Of a stretch of 19,326 bases of DNA, positions 6,875 to 13,571 are shown piece after piece. This DNA comes from Oscillospiraceae bacterium (GTDB lineage: Bacteria > Bacillota_A > Clostridia > Oscillospirales > Oscillospiraceae): the NCBI GenBank assembly GCA_017540945.1, contig JAFYAB010000105.1, positions 1 through 19,326 of the forward strand, written 5' to 3'. The notes beneath the pieces are model-generated. The model saw only the letters and a program-made list of their open reading frames with translations, made no database searches and had not been told where the DNA came from. The position numbers were made by a program, and so were the translations under genes. Each line of letters opens with the position of its first letter. Positions within the stretch are counted from its first letter, which is position 1.

Positions 6875-8200
6875 ATGAACAACGATACACCAAGCGTTTC
6901 CGTCGTGGGCGCCGGCCTGGCCGGTTCCGAGGCGGCGTGGCAGCTTGCAGAGCGGGGGATCGCGGTGCGGCTGATCGAAATGAAGCCGATCAAGATGACC
7001 CCCGCCCACCACAGCCCGGATTTCGCGGAGCTCTGCTGCTCCAACTCCCTGCGGGGGGACCGGCTGGAAAACGCCGTGGGCCTGCTGAAGGAGGAGCTGC
7101 GCCGTCTGGACAGCCTGATCCTCCGCTGCGCCGACGCCACCCGGGTTGAGGCGGGGGGCTGTCTGGCCGTGGATCGGCAGGGCTTCTCCCGGATGGTGAC
7201 GGAGAAGCTCCGCGCCCATCCCAAGATCACCGTGGTGGAGAAAGAGATCACCGCGGTCCCGGAGGGTCCCGTCATCATCGCCACCGGGCCCCTGACTTCG
7301 GAGCCCCTGTCCAGGGCCATCGCGGAATACTTTGGCGGGGCGGGCTACCTCAATTTCTTCGACGCGGCGGCGCCCCTGGTCAGCTTCGAGTCCATCGACA
7401 TGGAGCAGGCCTGGTTCGCCTCCCGCTACGACCGGGGAACCCCGGATTATGTAAACTGTGCCCTGGACGAAACCCAGTACAAGACCTTTGTCCGGGAGCT
7501 GGCGGCCGCCGAGGAGGCCCCGGTCCACGGCTTTGAGGACTCCAAGGTCTTCGAGGGCTGCATGCCCGTGGAGGTCATGGCCCGGCGGGGCGAGGACACC
7601 CTGCGCTTCGGTCCCTTGAAGCCCGTGGGTCTGCCGGACCCCAGGACCGGGAAGGACCCCTATGCGGTGGTCCAGCTCCGGAAGGACAACGCCGCCGGCA
7701 CGGTCTACAATCTGGTGGGCTTCCAGACCCATCTGCGCTTCCCGGAGCAGAAGCGGGTCTTCTCCATGATCCCGGCCCTTCGGAACGCGGAGTTCCTCCG
7801 CTACGGGGTCATGCACCGCAACACCTTCCTGGACTCTCCCCGGCTGCTGGATCAGAGCTACGCGGACCGGCGCAACCCGCTGGTGGCCTTCGCCGGGCAG
7901 ATAACCGGCGTGGAGGGCTATGTGGAGTCCACGGCCTCCGGCTTCCTGGCCGCGGTCTGCATGGCCGCGAAGGTCCGGGGCGAGCCCGTACCGGACTTCC
8001 CGGCGGAAACCGCCATCGGCGCTCTTGGCCGCTATATCAGCGACCCTTCCGTGACGAAGTTCCAGCCCATGAACGTCAACTTCGGCATCCTTCCCCCGCT
8101 GGGCCGGAAGGTCAAGGGCAAAGCGAACAAAAACCTAGCCATCGCAGAGCGAGCGCTGTCCGCACTGGAGCAGCTAAGAATTCAGAAGGAGGAAGTATAA
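6875..8200 (+). CDS. trmFO: Methylenetetrahydrofolate-dependent tRNA (uracil-54-C5)-methyltransferase TrmFO
   Basis: A protein of 441 residues, normal for the family (about 435). It makes T54 in the tRNA T-loop using methylenetetrahydrofolate and FAD. The N-terminal FAD-binding motif VVGAGLAGSEAAWQLAERG is at about residues 8-26. FAELCCSNSLRGD (50-62) holds the conserved Cys near position 53-55, and GCMPVEVMARRGEDTLRFG (228-246) holds the second conserved Cys229. GQITGVEGYVESTASGF is the late FAD-binding segment. I chose the ATG at 6875: GAGAAG lies 7 nt upstream, whereas the in-frame ATG at 6869 has only 1 nt of spacing. The C-terminal residues RIQKEEV are encoded inside an inverted repeat (8175-8229). 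This is the standard partner of topA in Firmicutes. Confidence 0.96.
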   Translation: MNNDTPSVSVVGAGLAGSEAAWQLAERGIAVRLIEMKPIKMTPAHHSPDFAELCCSNSLRGDRLENAVGLLKEELRRLDSLILRCADATRVEAGGCLAVDRQGFSRMVTEKLRAHPKITVVEKEITAVPEGPVIIATGPLTSEPLSRAIAEYFGGAGYLNFFDAAAPLVSFESIDMEQAWFASRYDRGTPDYVNCALDETQYKTFVRELAAAEEAPVHGFEDSKVFEGCMPVEVMARRGEDTLRFGPLKPVGLPDPRTGKDPYAVVQLRKDNAAGTVYNLVGFQTHLRFPEQKRVFSMIPALRNAEFLRYGVMHRNTFLDSPRLLDQSYADRRNPLVAFAGQITGVEGYVESTASGFLAAVCMAAKVRGEPVPDFPAETAIGALGRYISDPSVTKFQPMNVNFGILPPLGRKVKGKANKNLAIAERALSALEQLRIQKEEV

Positions 8201-8253
8201 ATTCTCTGCGGGACACTTCTGAATTCTTACTTCTTACTTCTCAATTCTGAATT
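8175..8253. repeat. Inverted repeat spanning the trmFO stop, with TTACTTC tandem
   Basis: A perfect 14-bp inverted repeat joins 8175-8188 (TAAGAATTCAGAAG) and 8216-8229 (CTTCTGAATTCTTA), with a 27-nt loop containing the trmFO stop. The right side continues as TTACTTCTTACTTC then AATTCTGAATTT, an AT-rich stretch unlike the surrounding GC-rich DNA. The left side looks like a diverged inverted copy. No T-tract follows in the way of a classical terminator. Confidence 0.7.
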
Positions 8254-8295
8254 TGAAACAATACCCCCGAAATATACACAGGGAGGCATAGATAC

Positions 8296-9324
8296 ATGAA
8301 AATTATCATCGACGCCATGGGCGGCGACAACGCGCCGTTGGCATTCCTGGAGGGCGGCTTCCGGGCCGCCAGGGAGCTGGGCGTGGAAGTGGTCCTGGTG
8401 GGCCGCGTGGAACAGCTGCTGGGCATCATGAAGGAGCAGGGCATCGAGACCCTGCCCGCGGGCGTGGAGCTCATGGACGCGGAGCAGGTTGTGGATATGC
8501 ACGACGATCCGGCCACGGTGGTCCGCACCAAGAAGGAGAGCTCCATGGTCAAGGGCCTGCGGCTCCTGGCGGACGGCGGCGGCGACGCCTTCGTTTCCGC
8601 GGGCTCCACGGGCGGTCTGCTCTCCGCCGCGACTCTGGTGGTCAAGCGGGTCCGGGGGATCCGCCGGGCGGCCTTCGGCCCCACAATCCCCACCAAGACC
8701 GGCAGCCTGATCCTGATCGACTCCGGCGCCAACGTGGAATGCAGCCCGGAGTTCCTGCTGCAGTTCGGCATCATGGGTTCCTTCTACGCCAGGCTGACCC
8801 TGGGACTGGAGAAGCCCCGGGTGGCCCTGCTGAACAACGGCGCGGAGGACTCCAAGGGTGATCCCCTCCATAAGGAGAGCTATCAGCTGTTGAAGGAGGC
8901 GGGCGACAAGGGCGTGATCCACTTCATCGGCAACATCGAGGGCCGCGAGGCCATGCTGGGCGACTGCGACGTGCTGGTGGCCGACGGCTTCTCCGGCAAC
9001 GTTTTCCTGAAGGGCGCCGAGGGCACCGCCATGTTCATGGGATCGCTGATCAAGCGGACCCTGCTGAAGAACTGGAAGACCAAGCTGGCAGCCGCTCTGC
9101 TGAAGAAGGATCTGAAGCAAAGTCTGAGCATCATGGACTACCGCCGGGTGGGCGGCACCATGCTCCTGGGCATCTCCAAGCCCGTCATCAAGGCCCACGG
9201 CTCCGCCGACACCGAGGCCGTAGTGGGCGCCGTCAAGCAGGCCATCGCCGCGGTGGAGGGCGGGATCTGCCAGGCCATCACCGACAATGTGGACAAGATG
9301 ATCCTGCCCAGGGAGGCCCAGTGA
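8296..9324 (+). CDS. plsX: Phosphate acyltransferase PlsX
   Basis: A protein of 342 residues (family about 330-350). PlsX converts acyl-ACP and phosphate into acyl-phosphate, the donor for PlsY at the first acylation of glycerol-3-phosphate; it works as a peripheral membrane enzyme. The family start MKIIIDAMGGDNAP is intact. SAGSTGGLLSAATL (about 100-113), ALLNNGAEDSKGDP (about 177-190) and GNIEGREAM...DVLVADGFSGNVFLK (about 213-239) match conserved PlsX segments. GGGAGG lies about 10 nt upstream of the ATG. The stop TGA overlaps the rnc ATG by one base (TGATG), so plsX and rnc are translationally coupled. Unlike in many Firmicutes, no acpP, fabD or fabG lies between plsX and rnc. Confidence 0.97.
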   Translation: MKIIIDAMGGDNAPLAFLEGGFRAARELGVEVVLVGRVEQLLGIMKEQGIETLPAGVELMDAEQVVDMHDDPATVVRTKKESSMVKGLRLLADGGGDAFVSAGSTGGLLSAATLVVKRVRGIRRAAFGPTIPTKTGSLILIDSGANVECSPEFLLQFGIMGSFYARLTLGLEKPRVALLNNGAEDSKGDPLHKESYQLLKEAGDKGVIHFIGNIEGREAMLGDCDVLVADGFSGNVFLKGAEGTAMFMGSLIKRTLLKNWKTKLAAALLKKDLKQSLSIMDYRRVGGTMLLGISKPVIKAHGSADTEAVVGAVKQAIAAVEGGICQAITDNVDKMILPREAQ

Positions 9325-10007
9325 TGCGCGAGCTTCAGAAAACCATCGGCTATACCTTTCGGGATCTTTCCCTGCTGGAGACAGCCCTGACCCACACCTC
9401 CTACGCCAACGAGGTCTACAAGGACGGCCTCAGGAGCTACGAGCGGCTGGAATTCCTGGGGGACTCCATCCTGGGCTTCACCACGGCGGACTACCTGCTG
9501 GGCGCCTTCCCCGCGCTCCATGAGGGCGAGCTCACCAAGCTGCGGGCGGAGCTGGTCTGCGAGGCCAGCCTGGCGGAGACCGCCAAAAAGCTGGGGCTCG
9601 GCTCCCATCTGCGGCTGGGCAAGGGCGAGGAAACCGGCGGCGGACGCCAGCGGGTCTCCATCATCGCCGACGTGGTGGAGGCCGTCATCGCCGCCATCTA
9701 TCTGGACGGCGGCCTGGGAGCGGCCAAGCGCTTCATCTACGACCACGTGCTGGCGGACGTGAAGGCCCGGGTCAGGCTGAACGCCGACTATAAAACCATG
9801 CTCCAGGAGCTGGTTCAGCAAAAGAAGAACCAAGTTCTGAGCTACGAGCTGCTGGCGGAAACCGGTCCGGACCACGACAAGGAGTTCTCCGTCCAGGTGC
9901 TGCTCAACGGCAGGCCTGTGGGCACCGGCTCCGGCTCCAGCAAAAAGCGGGCCGAGCAGGCCGCCGCCCGCCAGGCCGTGGAGGCGCTTTTTCCCGGAGC
10001 CTTATAA
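9324..10007 (+). CDS. rnc: Ribonuclease III
   Basis: A protein of 227 residues. RNase III cuts double-stranded RNA in rRNA precursors and mRNAs. The catalytic signature YERLEFLGDSILG is at 39-51, with acidic residues Glu43 and Asp47; the second acidic pair is Asp116 and Glu119 in DVVEAVIAAIYLDGG. The C-terminal double-stranded RNA-binding domain covers about 155-226, ending GSSKKRAEQAAARQAVEAL. The ATG at 9324 overlaps the plsX stop and has GGGAGG 7 nt upstream; a GTG at 9321 is possible but its spacing is only 4 nt. The smc and ftsY genes that often follow rnc in Firmicutes are absent here; a new promoter and a GlmU-like gene follow instead. Confidence 0.96.
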   Translation: MRELQKTIGYTFRDLSLLETALTHTSYANEVYKDGLRSYERLEFLGDSILGFTTADYLLGAFPALHEGELTKLRAELVCEASLAETAKKLGLGSHLRLGKGEETGGGRQRVSIIADVVEAVIAAIYLDGGLGAAKRFIYDHVLADVKARVRLNADYKTMLQELVQQKKNQVLSYELLAETGPDHDKEFSVQVLLNGRPVGTGSGSSKKRAEQAAARQAVEALFPGAL

Positions 10008-10050
10008 ACCCAAGACGGAATTCCGCAGCGCGCAAAACGATTGGGTTTAT
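10004..10050. repeat. 10-bp inverted repeat at the rnc stop codon
   Basis: ATAAACCCAA (10004-10013) pairs perfectly with TTGGGTTTAT (10041-10050). The loop holds a further 10-bp palindrome CGGAATTCCG (10016-10025). The rnc stop lies inside the left arm. No T-run follows, so it is not a clear intrinsic terminator; it may stabilise or process the mRNA 3' end. Confidence 0.5.
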
Positions 10051-10081
10051 CAAATTACCATTGGAAAAACAGAAAAAAGTA

Positions 10082-10110
10082 TGTACAAACAGAGAAACAT
10101 CTGTTATAAT
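10082..10110 (+). promoter_or_regulatory. Predicted extended -10 promoter for the glmU-like gene, with operator-like inverted repeat
   Basis: A perfect TATAAT (10105-10110) is preceded by the extended -10 TG (10102-10103), with a weak -35 TGTACA (10082-10087) at 17-bp spacing. A 6-bp inverted repeat AACAGA / TCTGTT (10088-10093 and 10100-10105) lies between -35 and -10 and touches the -10, where a regulator could bind. Confidence 0.6.
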
Positions 10111-10112
10111 AT

Positions 10113-10138
10113 ATGCCGCATCGGGAACGATGCGGCAT
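10113..10138 (+). promoter_or_regulatory. 11-bp perfect hairpin at the start of the glmU-like transcript
   Basis: ATGCCGCATCG and CGATGCGGCAT flank a GGAA loop. It begins only 2 bp after the -10 box, so it covers the predicted RNA start. It could be a DNA operator or a 5' mRNA cap hairpin. The leader then runs about 80 nt to the GAGGGAGGG ribosome binding site. Confidence 0.55.
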
Positions 10139-10217
10139 GTTTCTTGCAAATCGAGGATTTGGAAAAGACCTCAGCTTTTCGTTTTGGCTATTTCGTTGGA
10201 CGAGGGAGGGCGCCGAA

Positions 10218-11387
10218 ATGACAGACCGTTCCGCGGTGTTGTTCCTGCTGGACGACAGCGGCCGCACCGGCAGCGACCTCCCCACCATGCTTCATTCGGT
10301 TTTGGGCGTCCCGCTGCTGGGCTGGCTGACCCACCGGCTGCAGCAGGCCGGCGTGAGCCGCTTTTTCCTGATCTGCGCCCCGGCCCTGCTCCCGGAGGCA
10401 AAGCGCTGCTTCCCCGCGGGGGTCGAGTTGAGCGTCGCCTCCGACGAGAGCCCTGCGGACCGGCTCCACGTCTTCCTCTCCACCGCGGAGGATGCAGAGC
10501 GGGATCTGCTGGTGGTGACGGGCCCGGTGCTCTACCTCCCCACCCAGCGCAGGATCGGCGCGGACCGGGCCAACGCCTGTATGGTGGACCGGCGGGCCCT
10601 GATGGCCGCCCTGGACGAGACGGCTCCCATCGGCCACTTTCTCCGTCGGGCCGGAGAGCCCACCACCTGTGAGGACGGCTTCTTCGATCTGAGCGCCCCC
10701 GAGGAGCTGCCCCGCGTCTCCAAGCTGCTGATCCGGGATCTCCTGCTGGGACTGATCCGCTCCGGCGTGGAGATTTGGGACCCGGACAACACCTATGTGA
10801 GCCCCGGCGTGCGCGTGGGACGCGGTACCCGGCTCCTGCCGGGCACCCTGCTTCAGGGCAGGACCAGCCTGGGCGAGGGCTGCGTCATCGGCCCCAATAC
10901 CCGGATCATTGACAGCACGGTGGGTCAACGCTGCACCGTGGAGCAGTCCCGGGTGGAAGGGGCCCGGCTTGGCGACGAGCTGCAGATTGGCCCCTTTGCA
11001 AATCTGCGGCCCGCCACTGTGATGGATGCCCGATCCAAGGCCGGAGCTTTTGTGGAGCTGAAAAACGTCAGCATCGGCGCTGACGCCAAGGTTCCCCACC
11101 TGAGCTACCTGGGCGACGCCTCTCTGGGGGCGGGCGCCAACGTGGGCTGCGGCACCGTCACAGCCAATTTTGACCGGGCGGAAAAGCACTATACCGTGGT
11201 GGAGGACAACGCCTTCCTGGGCTGCAACTCCACCCTGGTGGCCCCGGTGACCGTGGGCAGAGGCGCCTATATCGGCGCCGGTTCTGTGATCACCGAGGAT
11301 GTGCCCCCCGAGGCCCTGGCCATCAGCCGGCCCCGGGAACAAATCAAAAAAGAATGGGCCCTGAAAAACAAACGGGCTGATTCATAA
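10218..11387 (+). CDS. GlmU-like glucosamine-1-phosphate N-acetyltransferase with degenerate uridylyltransferase domain
   Basis: A protein of 389 residues, against about 455 for GlmU. The C-terminal left-handed beta-helix acetyltransferase (from about residue 190) is well kept: IGPFANLRPATVMD, KAGAFVELKN, VPHLSYLGDA with His294 at the catalytic position (E. coli His363), and LVAPVTVGRGAYIGAGSVIT. This half should acetylate glucosamine-1-phosphate with acetyl-CoA. The N-terminal half is only about 165-185 residues instead of about 230. Where GlmU has LAAGxGTRMxxDLPKVLH, it reads LLDDSGRTGSDLPTMLH (10-26), losing the glycine-rich loop and the lysine (now Thr23); the GDVP metal site reads TGPV. 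Uridylyl transfer is therefore unlikely. The ATG at 10218 has GAGGGAGGG upstream. Followed by prs, as glmU is in Bacillus, so it is the positional GlmU orthologue. Confidence 0.85.
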   Translation: MTDRSAVLFLLDDSGRTGSDLPTMLHSVLGVPLLGWLTHRLQQAGVSRFFLICAPALLPEAKRCFPAGVELSVASDESPADRLHVFLSTAEDAERDLLVVTGPVLYLPTQRRIGADRANACMVDRRALMAALDETAPIGHFLRRAGEPTTCEDGFFDLSAPEELPRVSKLLIRDLLLGLIRSGVEIWDPDNTYVSPGVRVGRGTRLLPGTLLQGRTSLGEGCVIGPNTRIIDSTVGQRCTVEQSRVEGARLGDELQIGPFANLRPATVMDARSKAGAFVELKNVSIGADAKVPHLSYLGDASLGAGANVGCGTVTANFDRAEKHYTVVEDNAFLGCNSTLVAPVTVGRGAYIGAGSVITEDVPPEALAISRPREQIKKEWALKNKRADS

Positions 11388-11434
11388 AACCGTGTATTCG
11401 TTATCAGTTTACAGCGACTAAGAGGAGACAAATC

Positions 11435-12442
11435 ATGATCGCAAACGGAAGACCCATCAAAGTATTCAGCGGCAACACCAGTCGTCCCCTGGCGGAGGGC
11501 ATCTGCCGGGAGCTGGGGATTCAGCTGAGCAACAACTCTCTGAGCACCTTCGCTGACGGTGAGATCAGCGTCTGGATGGACGAGACCGTCCGGGGCAGAG
11601 ACTGCTTCGTGGTTGAATCCACCTGCAAGCCCGTCAACGACAATCTGATGGCCATGCTGATCAACATCGACGCCCTGCGCCGGGCCTCCGCGGGCCGGAT
11701 TACCGCCGTGATCCCCTACTACGGCTACGCACGCCAGGACCGCAAAGCCAGAGGCCGCGATCCCATCACCTCCAAGCTGGTGGCCAACATGATCACCGCC
11801 GCCGGCGCGGACCGGGTCCTGACCATGGACCTCCATGCCGCCCAGATCCAGGGCTTCTTTGACATCCCCCTGGATCATCTCTCCGGCGCGCCGCTCTTCG
11901 TCGATTACTATATGGACAAGTTTAACCCCGAGGTCCATGACCACAATGACTTTGTGGCGGTTTCCCCCGATGTGGGCTCCGTGGCCCGGACCCGGGACTT
12001 CGCCCAGCGGGTCCACATGGACCTGGCCATCGTGGACAAGCGCCGTCCCAAGGCCAACATCTCCGAGGTCATGAACGTCATCGGCGACGTGGAAGGCAAG
12101 ACCTGCATCATGCTGGACGACATCGTGGACACCGCCGGCTCCCTCTGCAACGCCGCCAGGGCTCTGGTGGAGATCGGCGGCGCGAAGGAGGTCTACGCGG
12201 CCGCTACCCACGGCGTGCTCTCCAACCGGGTCAACCCCGAGACCGGCGAGATCACCCGGGCCTGGGAACGGATCGAGAACAGCGTCATCAAGGAGCTGCT
12301 GCTGCTGGACACCATCCCCCTGCCCGAGGACTATGCCGGCACCAAGATCAAGCAGCTTTCCGTGGCCTCCGTTTTCGCCAAGTGCATCCAGCACATCGCG
12401 GAGGAGACCTCCATCTCCGACTGCATCTACGGGGCGAAATAA
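11435..12442 (+). CDS. prs: Ribose-phosphate pyrophosphokinase (PRPP synthetase)
   Basis: A protein of 335 residues, slightly longer than the usual 315. It makes PRPP from ribose-5-phosphate and ATP for nucleotide, histidine and tryptophan synthesis. Visible motifs: FADGEISVW near the N-terminus, PYYGYARQDRK (94-104), the metal-binding DLHAAQIQGFF (132-142), and the PRPP loop MLDDIVDTAGS (226-236). Extra residues around NPETGEITRAWERIENS, near 267-283, account for part of the added length. AGAGGAGA precedes the ATG. It sits 47 nt after the GlmU-like gene and 36 nt before pth, so the three are probably co-transcribed; a ctc (ribosomal L25-like) gene is absent between prs and pth, unlike in Bacillus. 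Confidence 0.97.
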   Translation: MIANGRPIKVFSGNTSRPLAEGICRELGIQLSNNSLSTFADGEISVWMDETVRGRDCFVVESTCKPVNDNLMAMLINIDALRRASAGRITAVIPYYGYARQDRKARGRDPITSKLVANMITAAGADRVLTMDLHAAQIQGFFDIPLDHLSGAPLFVDYYMDKFNPEVHDHNDFVAVSPDVGSVARTRDFAQRVHMDLAIVDKRRPKANISEVMNVIGDVEGKTCIMLDDIVDTAGSLCNAARALVEIGGAKEVYAAATHGVLSNRVNPETGEITRAWERIENSVIKELLLLDTIPLPEDYAGTKIKQLSVASVFAKCIQHIAEETSISDCIYGAK

Positions 12443-12478
12443 GACCGCAGGAGACGGCGCCTTATAGAAGGAATGTGT

Positions 12479-13069
12479 ATGTTTTTCAGAAAATCCACCA
12501 TCGACTGGCTCATCGTCGGCCTGGGGAATCCCGGGGCGGAGTATGAGAAAACGCGGCACAACGTGGGCTTCCGGGCGCTGGATCTGCTGGCAAAGGAGGC
12601 CGGGGTCAAGGTGGACCGCTCCAAGTTCCGGGCTCTGATCCGCACCGCCGAGCTCGGCGGGCAGAAGGTCCTGCTGCTGAAGCCCGAGACCTATATGAAC
12701 AACTCCGGCGAGGCGGTCCATCTGGCGGCCATGTTCTACAAGCTCCCCATCGACCACATTCTGGTCCTCTCCGACGACATCTCCCTCCCCGTGGGGAAGA
12801 TCCGGGTCCGGGCCGAGGGCTCCGCAGGGGGCCACAACGGCCTGAAATCCATCATCTCCCATCTGGGATGCCAGGACTTCCCCCGGGTCCGCATCGGCGT
12901 AGGAGCCAAGCCCCACCCGGACTACGACCTGGCGGACTGGGTGCTGTCGGGCTTCAGCCCCGAGGAGGAAAAAGCCCTGGCCCCCGCCATCGAACACGCG
13001 GCCGCCGCAACCCTGGAGCTGATCCGGAACGGTCCTCAAAGGGCGGCAGCAAAGTATAACGGTCTGTAG
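12479..13069 (+). CDS. pth: Peptidyl-tRNA hydrolase
   Basis: A protein of 196 residues (family about 185-195) that frees tRNA from stalled peptidyl-tRNA. WLIVGLGNPGAEYEKTRHNVGF (split across residues 10-31) carries the catalytic His in TRHNVGF. KPETYMNNSG holds the substrate-binding Asn, DDISLPVGKIR the conserved Asp, and GSAGGHNGLKSI the tRNA-binding loop. The ATG at 12479 is preferred because AGAAGG is 7 nt upstream; the in-frame ATG at 12473 would have a 1-nt spacer. Its stop codon TAG (13067-13069) is part of the GTAG end of a palindromic repeat unit, so the repeat array begins inside the gene's last codons. Repeats, not mfd, follow directly. Confidence 0.96.
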   Translation: MFFRKSTIDWLIVGLGNPGAEYEKTRHNVGFRALDLLAKEAGVKVDRSKFRALIRTAELGGQKVLLLKPETYMNNSGEAVHLAAMFYKLPIDHILVLSDDISLPVGKIRVRAEGSAGGHNGLKSIISHLGCQDFPRVRIGVGAKPHPDYDLADWVLSGFSPEEEKALAPAIEHAAAATLELIRNGPQRAAAKYNGL

Positions 13070-13087
13070 CGGCGTACAGTGTGCGCC
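13066..13087. repeat. H1-type palindromic unit overlapping the pth stop
   Basis: GTAGC is followed by GGCGTACA (13071-13078), one centre base, and TGTGCGCC (13080-13087), with one mismatch in the stem. It is the inverted counterpart of the unit at 13647-13668, which ends GCTAC. Confidence 0.75.
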
Positions 13088-13103
13088 ACCTGCTTCCCCG
13101 CAT

Positions 13104-13126
13104 GTTGGGACAAGCAATGCTTGTCC
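13104..13126. repeat. H1-type palindromic unit
   Basis: GTTGG leads into perfect 9-bp arms GGACAAGCA and TGCTTGTCC around one A. The same arms occur at 13385-13407, and nearly the same at 6749-6767. Confidence 0.8.
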
Positions 13127-13182
13127 GCATTTTCCCGCCTGTTTCAGGCATCCGGGTTCAGGCAACAGTGGACGGGGGACGC

Positions 13183-13209
13183 GGATTCTTCACTCCGCTC
13201 AGAATGACA
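13183..13209 (-). repeat. Dispersed 'CHSERSEES'-type repeat
   Basis: The minus strand reads TGTCATTCTGAGCGGAGTGA followed by AGAATCC. Translated, this gives the CHSERSEES peptide string that turns up in spurious predicted proteins across many bacterial genomes. It is non-coding repeat DNA here, set inside the palindrome array. Confidence 0.75.
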
Positions 13210-13213
13210 GGCC

Positions 13214-13270
13214 GTAGGGGCGGTCATTGACCGCCCGACGCCCCCGCTACGAAATGCGGCCTTCGGCCGC
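13214..13270. repeat. H1-type unit plus a TTC-loop hairpin
   Basis: GTAGGG overlaps perfect 9-bp arms GGGCGGTCA / TGACCGCCC around one T (13218-13236). The stretch to 13250 ends GCTAC. A second hairpin GCGGCC-ttc-GGCCGC (13256-13270) has the same triloop as H2' of the composite elements. Looks like a partial or rearranged element. Confidence 0.65.
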
Positions 13271-13281
13271 CTGCGCCGATA

Positions 13282-13325
13282 CAAAGCACCCTTTCCGCAA
13301 GCGCGCTTGCGGAAAGGGTGCTTTG
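13282..13325. repeat. 44-bp perfect palindrome
   Basis: Two 22-bp arms meet with no loop at AAGCGCGCTT; the left arm starts CAAAGCACCCTTTCC. It does not share the GTAGGG/CA-n-TG grammar of its neighbours. A short T-run occurs only 9-10 nt after the right arm (13335-13339), so it is a poor fit to an intrinsic terminator, though it could still form one for pth. Confidence 0.8.
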
Positions 13326-13384
13326 CACAGTCCCGTTTTTCCATTGGGTTGCCTGACCCAGGCCGCCGACGGGCCGAATAGAAC

Positions 13385-13536
13385 GTAGGGACAAGCATTG
13401 CTTGTCCGCGTCGCCGGAACGGCGAAATTTGCCGTCAGGCAAATCCGGCGCGGTCCCGATCAGGGGGGCGTCGGATCGTTTTCTGACGCAAACGATCCAT
13501 GCTCCGCATGCGCGGACGAGCAATGCTCGTCCCTGC
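13385..13536. repeat. Second composite six-hairpin palindromic element
   Basis: It begins GTAGGG (13385) and ends CCCTGC (13536). H1 GGACAAGCA-t-TGCTTGTCC (13389-13407); H2 TCGCCG-gaa-CGGCGA (13411-13425), with the same GAA triloop as at 6655-6669; H3 ATTTGCC-gtca-GGCAAAT (13427-13444), with the same stem as H3' at 6712-6730. After a 28-nt centre come H3' GGATCGTTT / AAACGATCC with an 8-nt loop (13473-13498), H2' CATGC-tcc-GCATG (13498-13510) and H1' GGACGAGCA-a-TGCTCGTCC (13514-13532). Order and outward orientation match 6631-6771. Confidence 0.8.
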
Positions 13537-13571
13537 GGAGTGGGCGGTCGTTGGAGGCCGGTGACACGGGC

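Noticed and set aside
10113..10217. Upstream in-frame extension of the GlmU-like gene starting at the ATG at 10113
   Set aside because: This ATG lies 2 bp after the -10 box and within the hairpin, has no ribosome binding site, and the extra residues match nothing in GlmU. The ATG at 10218 has a strong site.
13282..13340. Intrinsic terminator for pth
   Set aside because: The arms meet with no loop and the T-run starts about 10 nt after the stem, so it does not fit the usual shape. Termination here remains possible but is not called.
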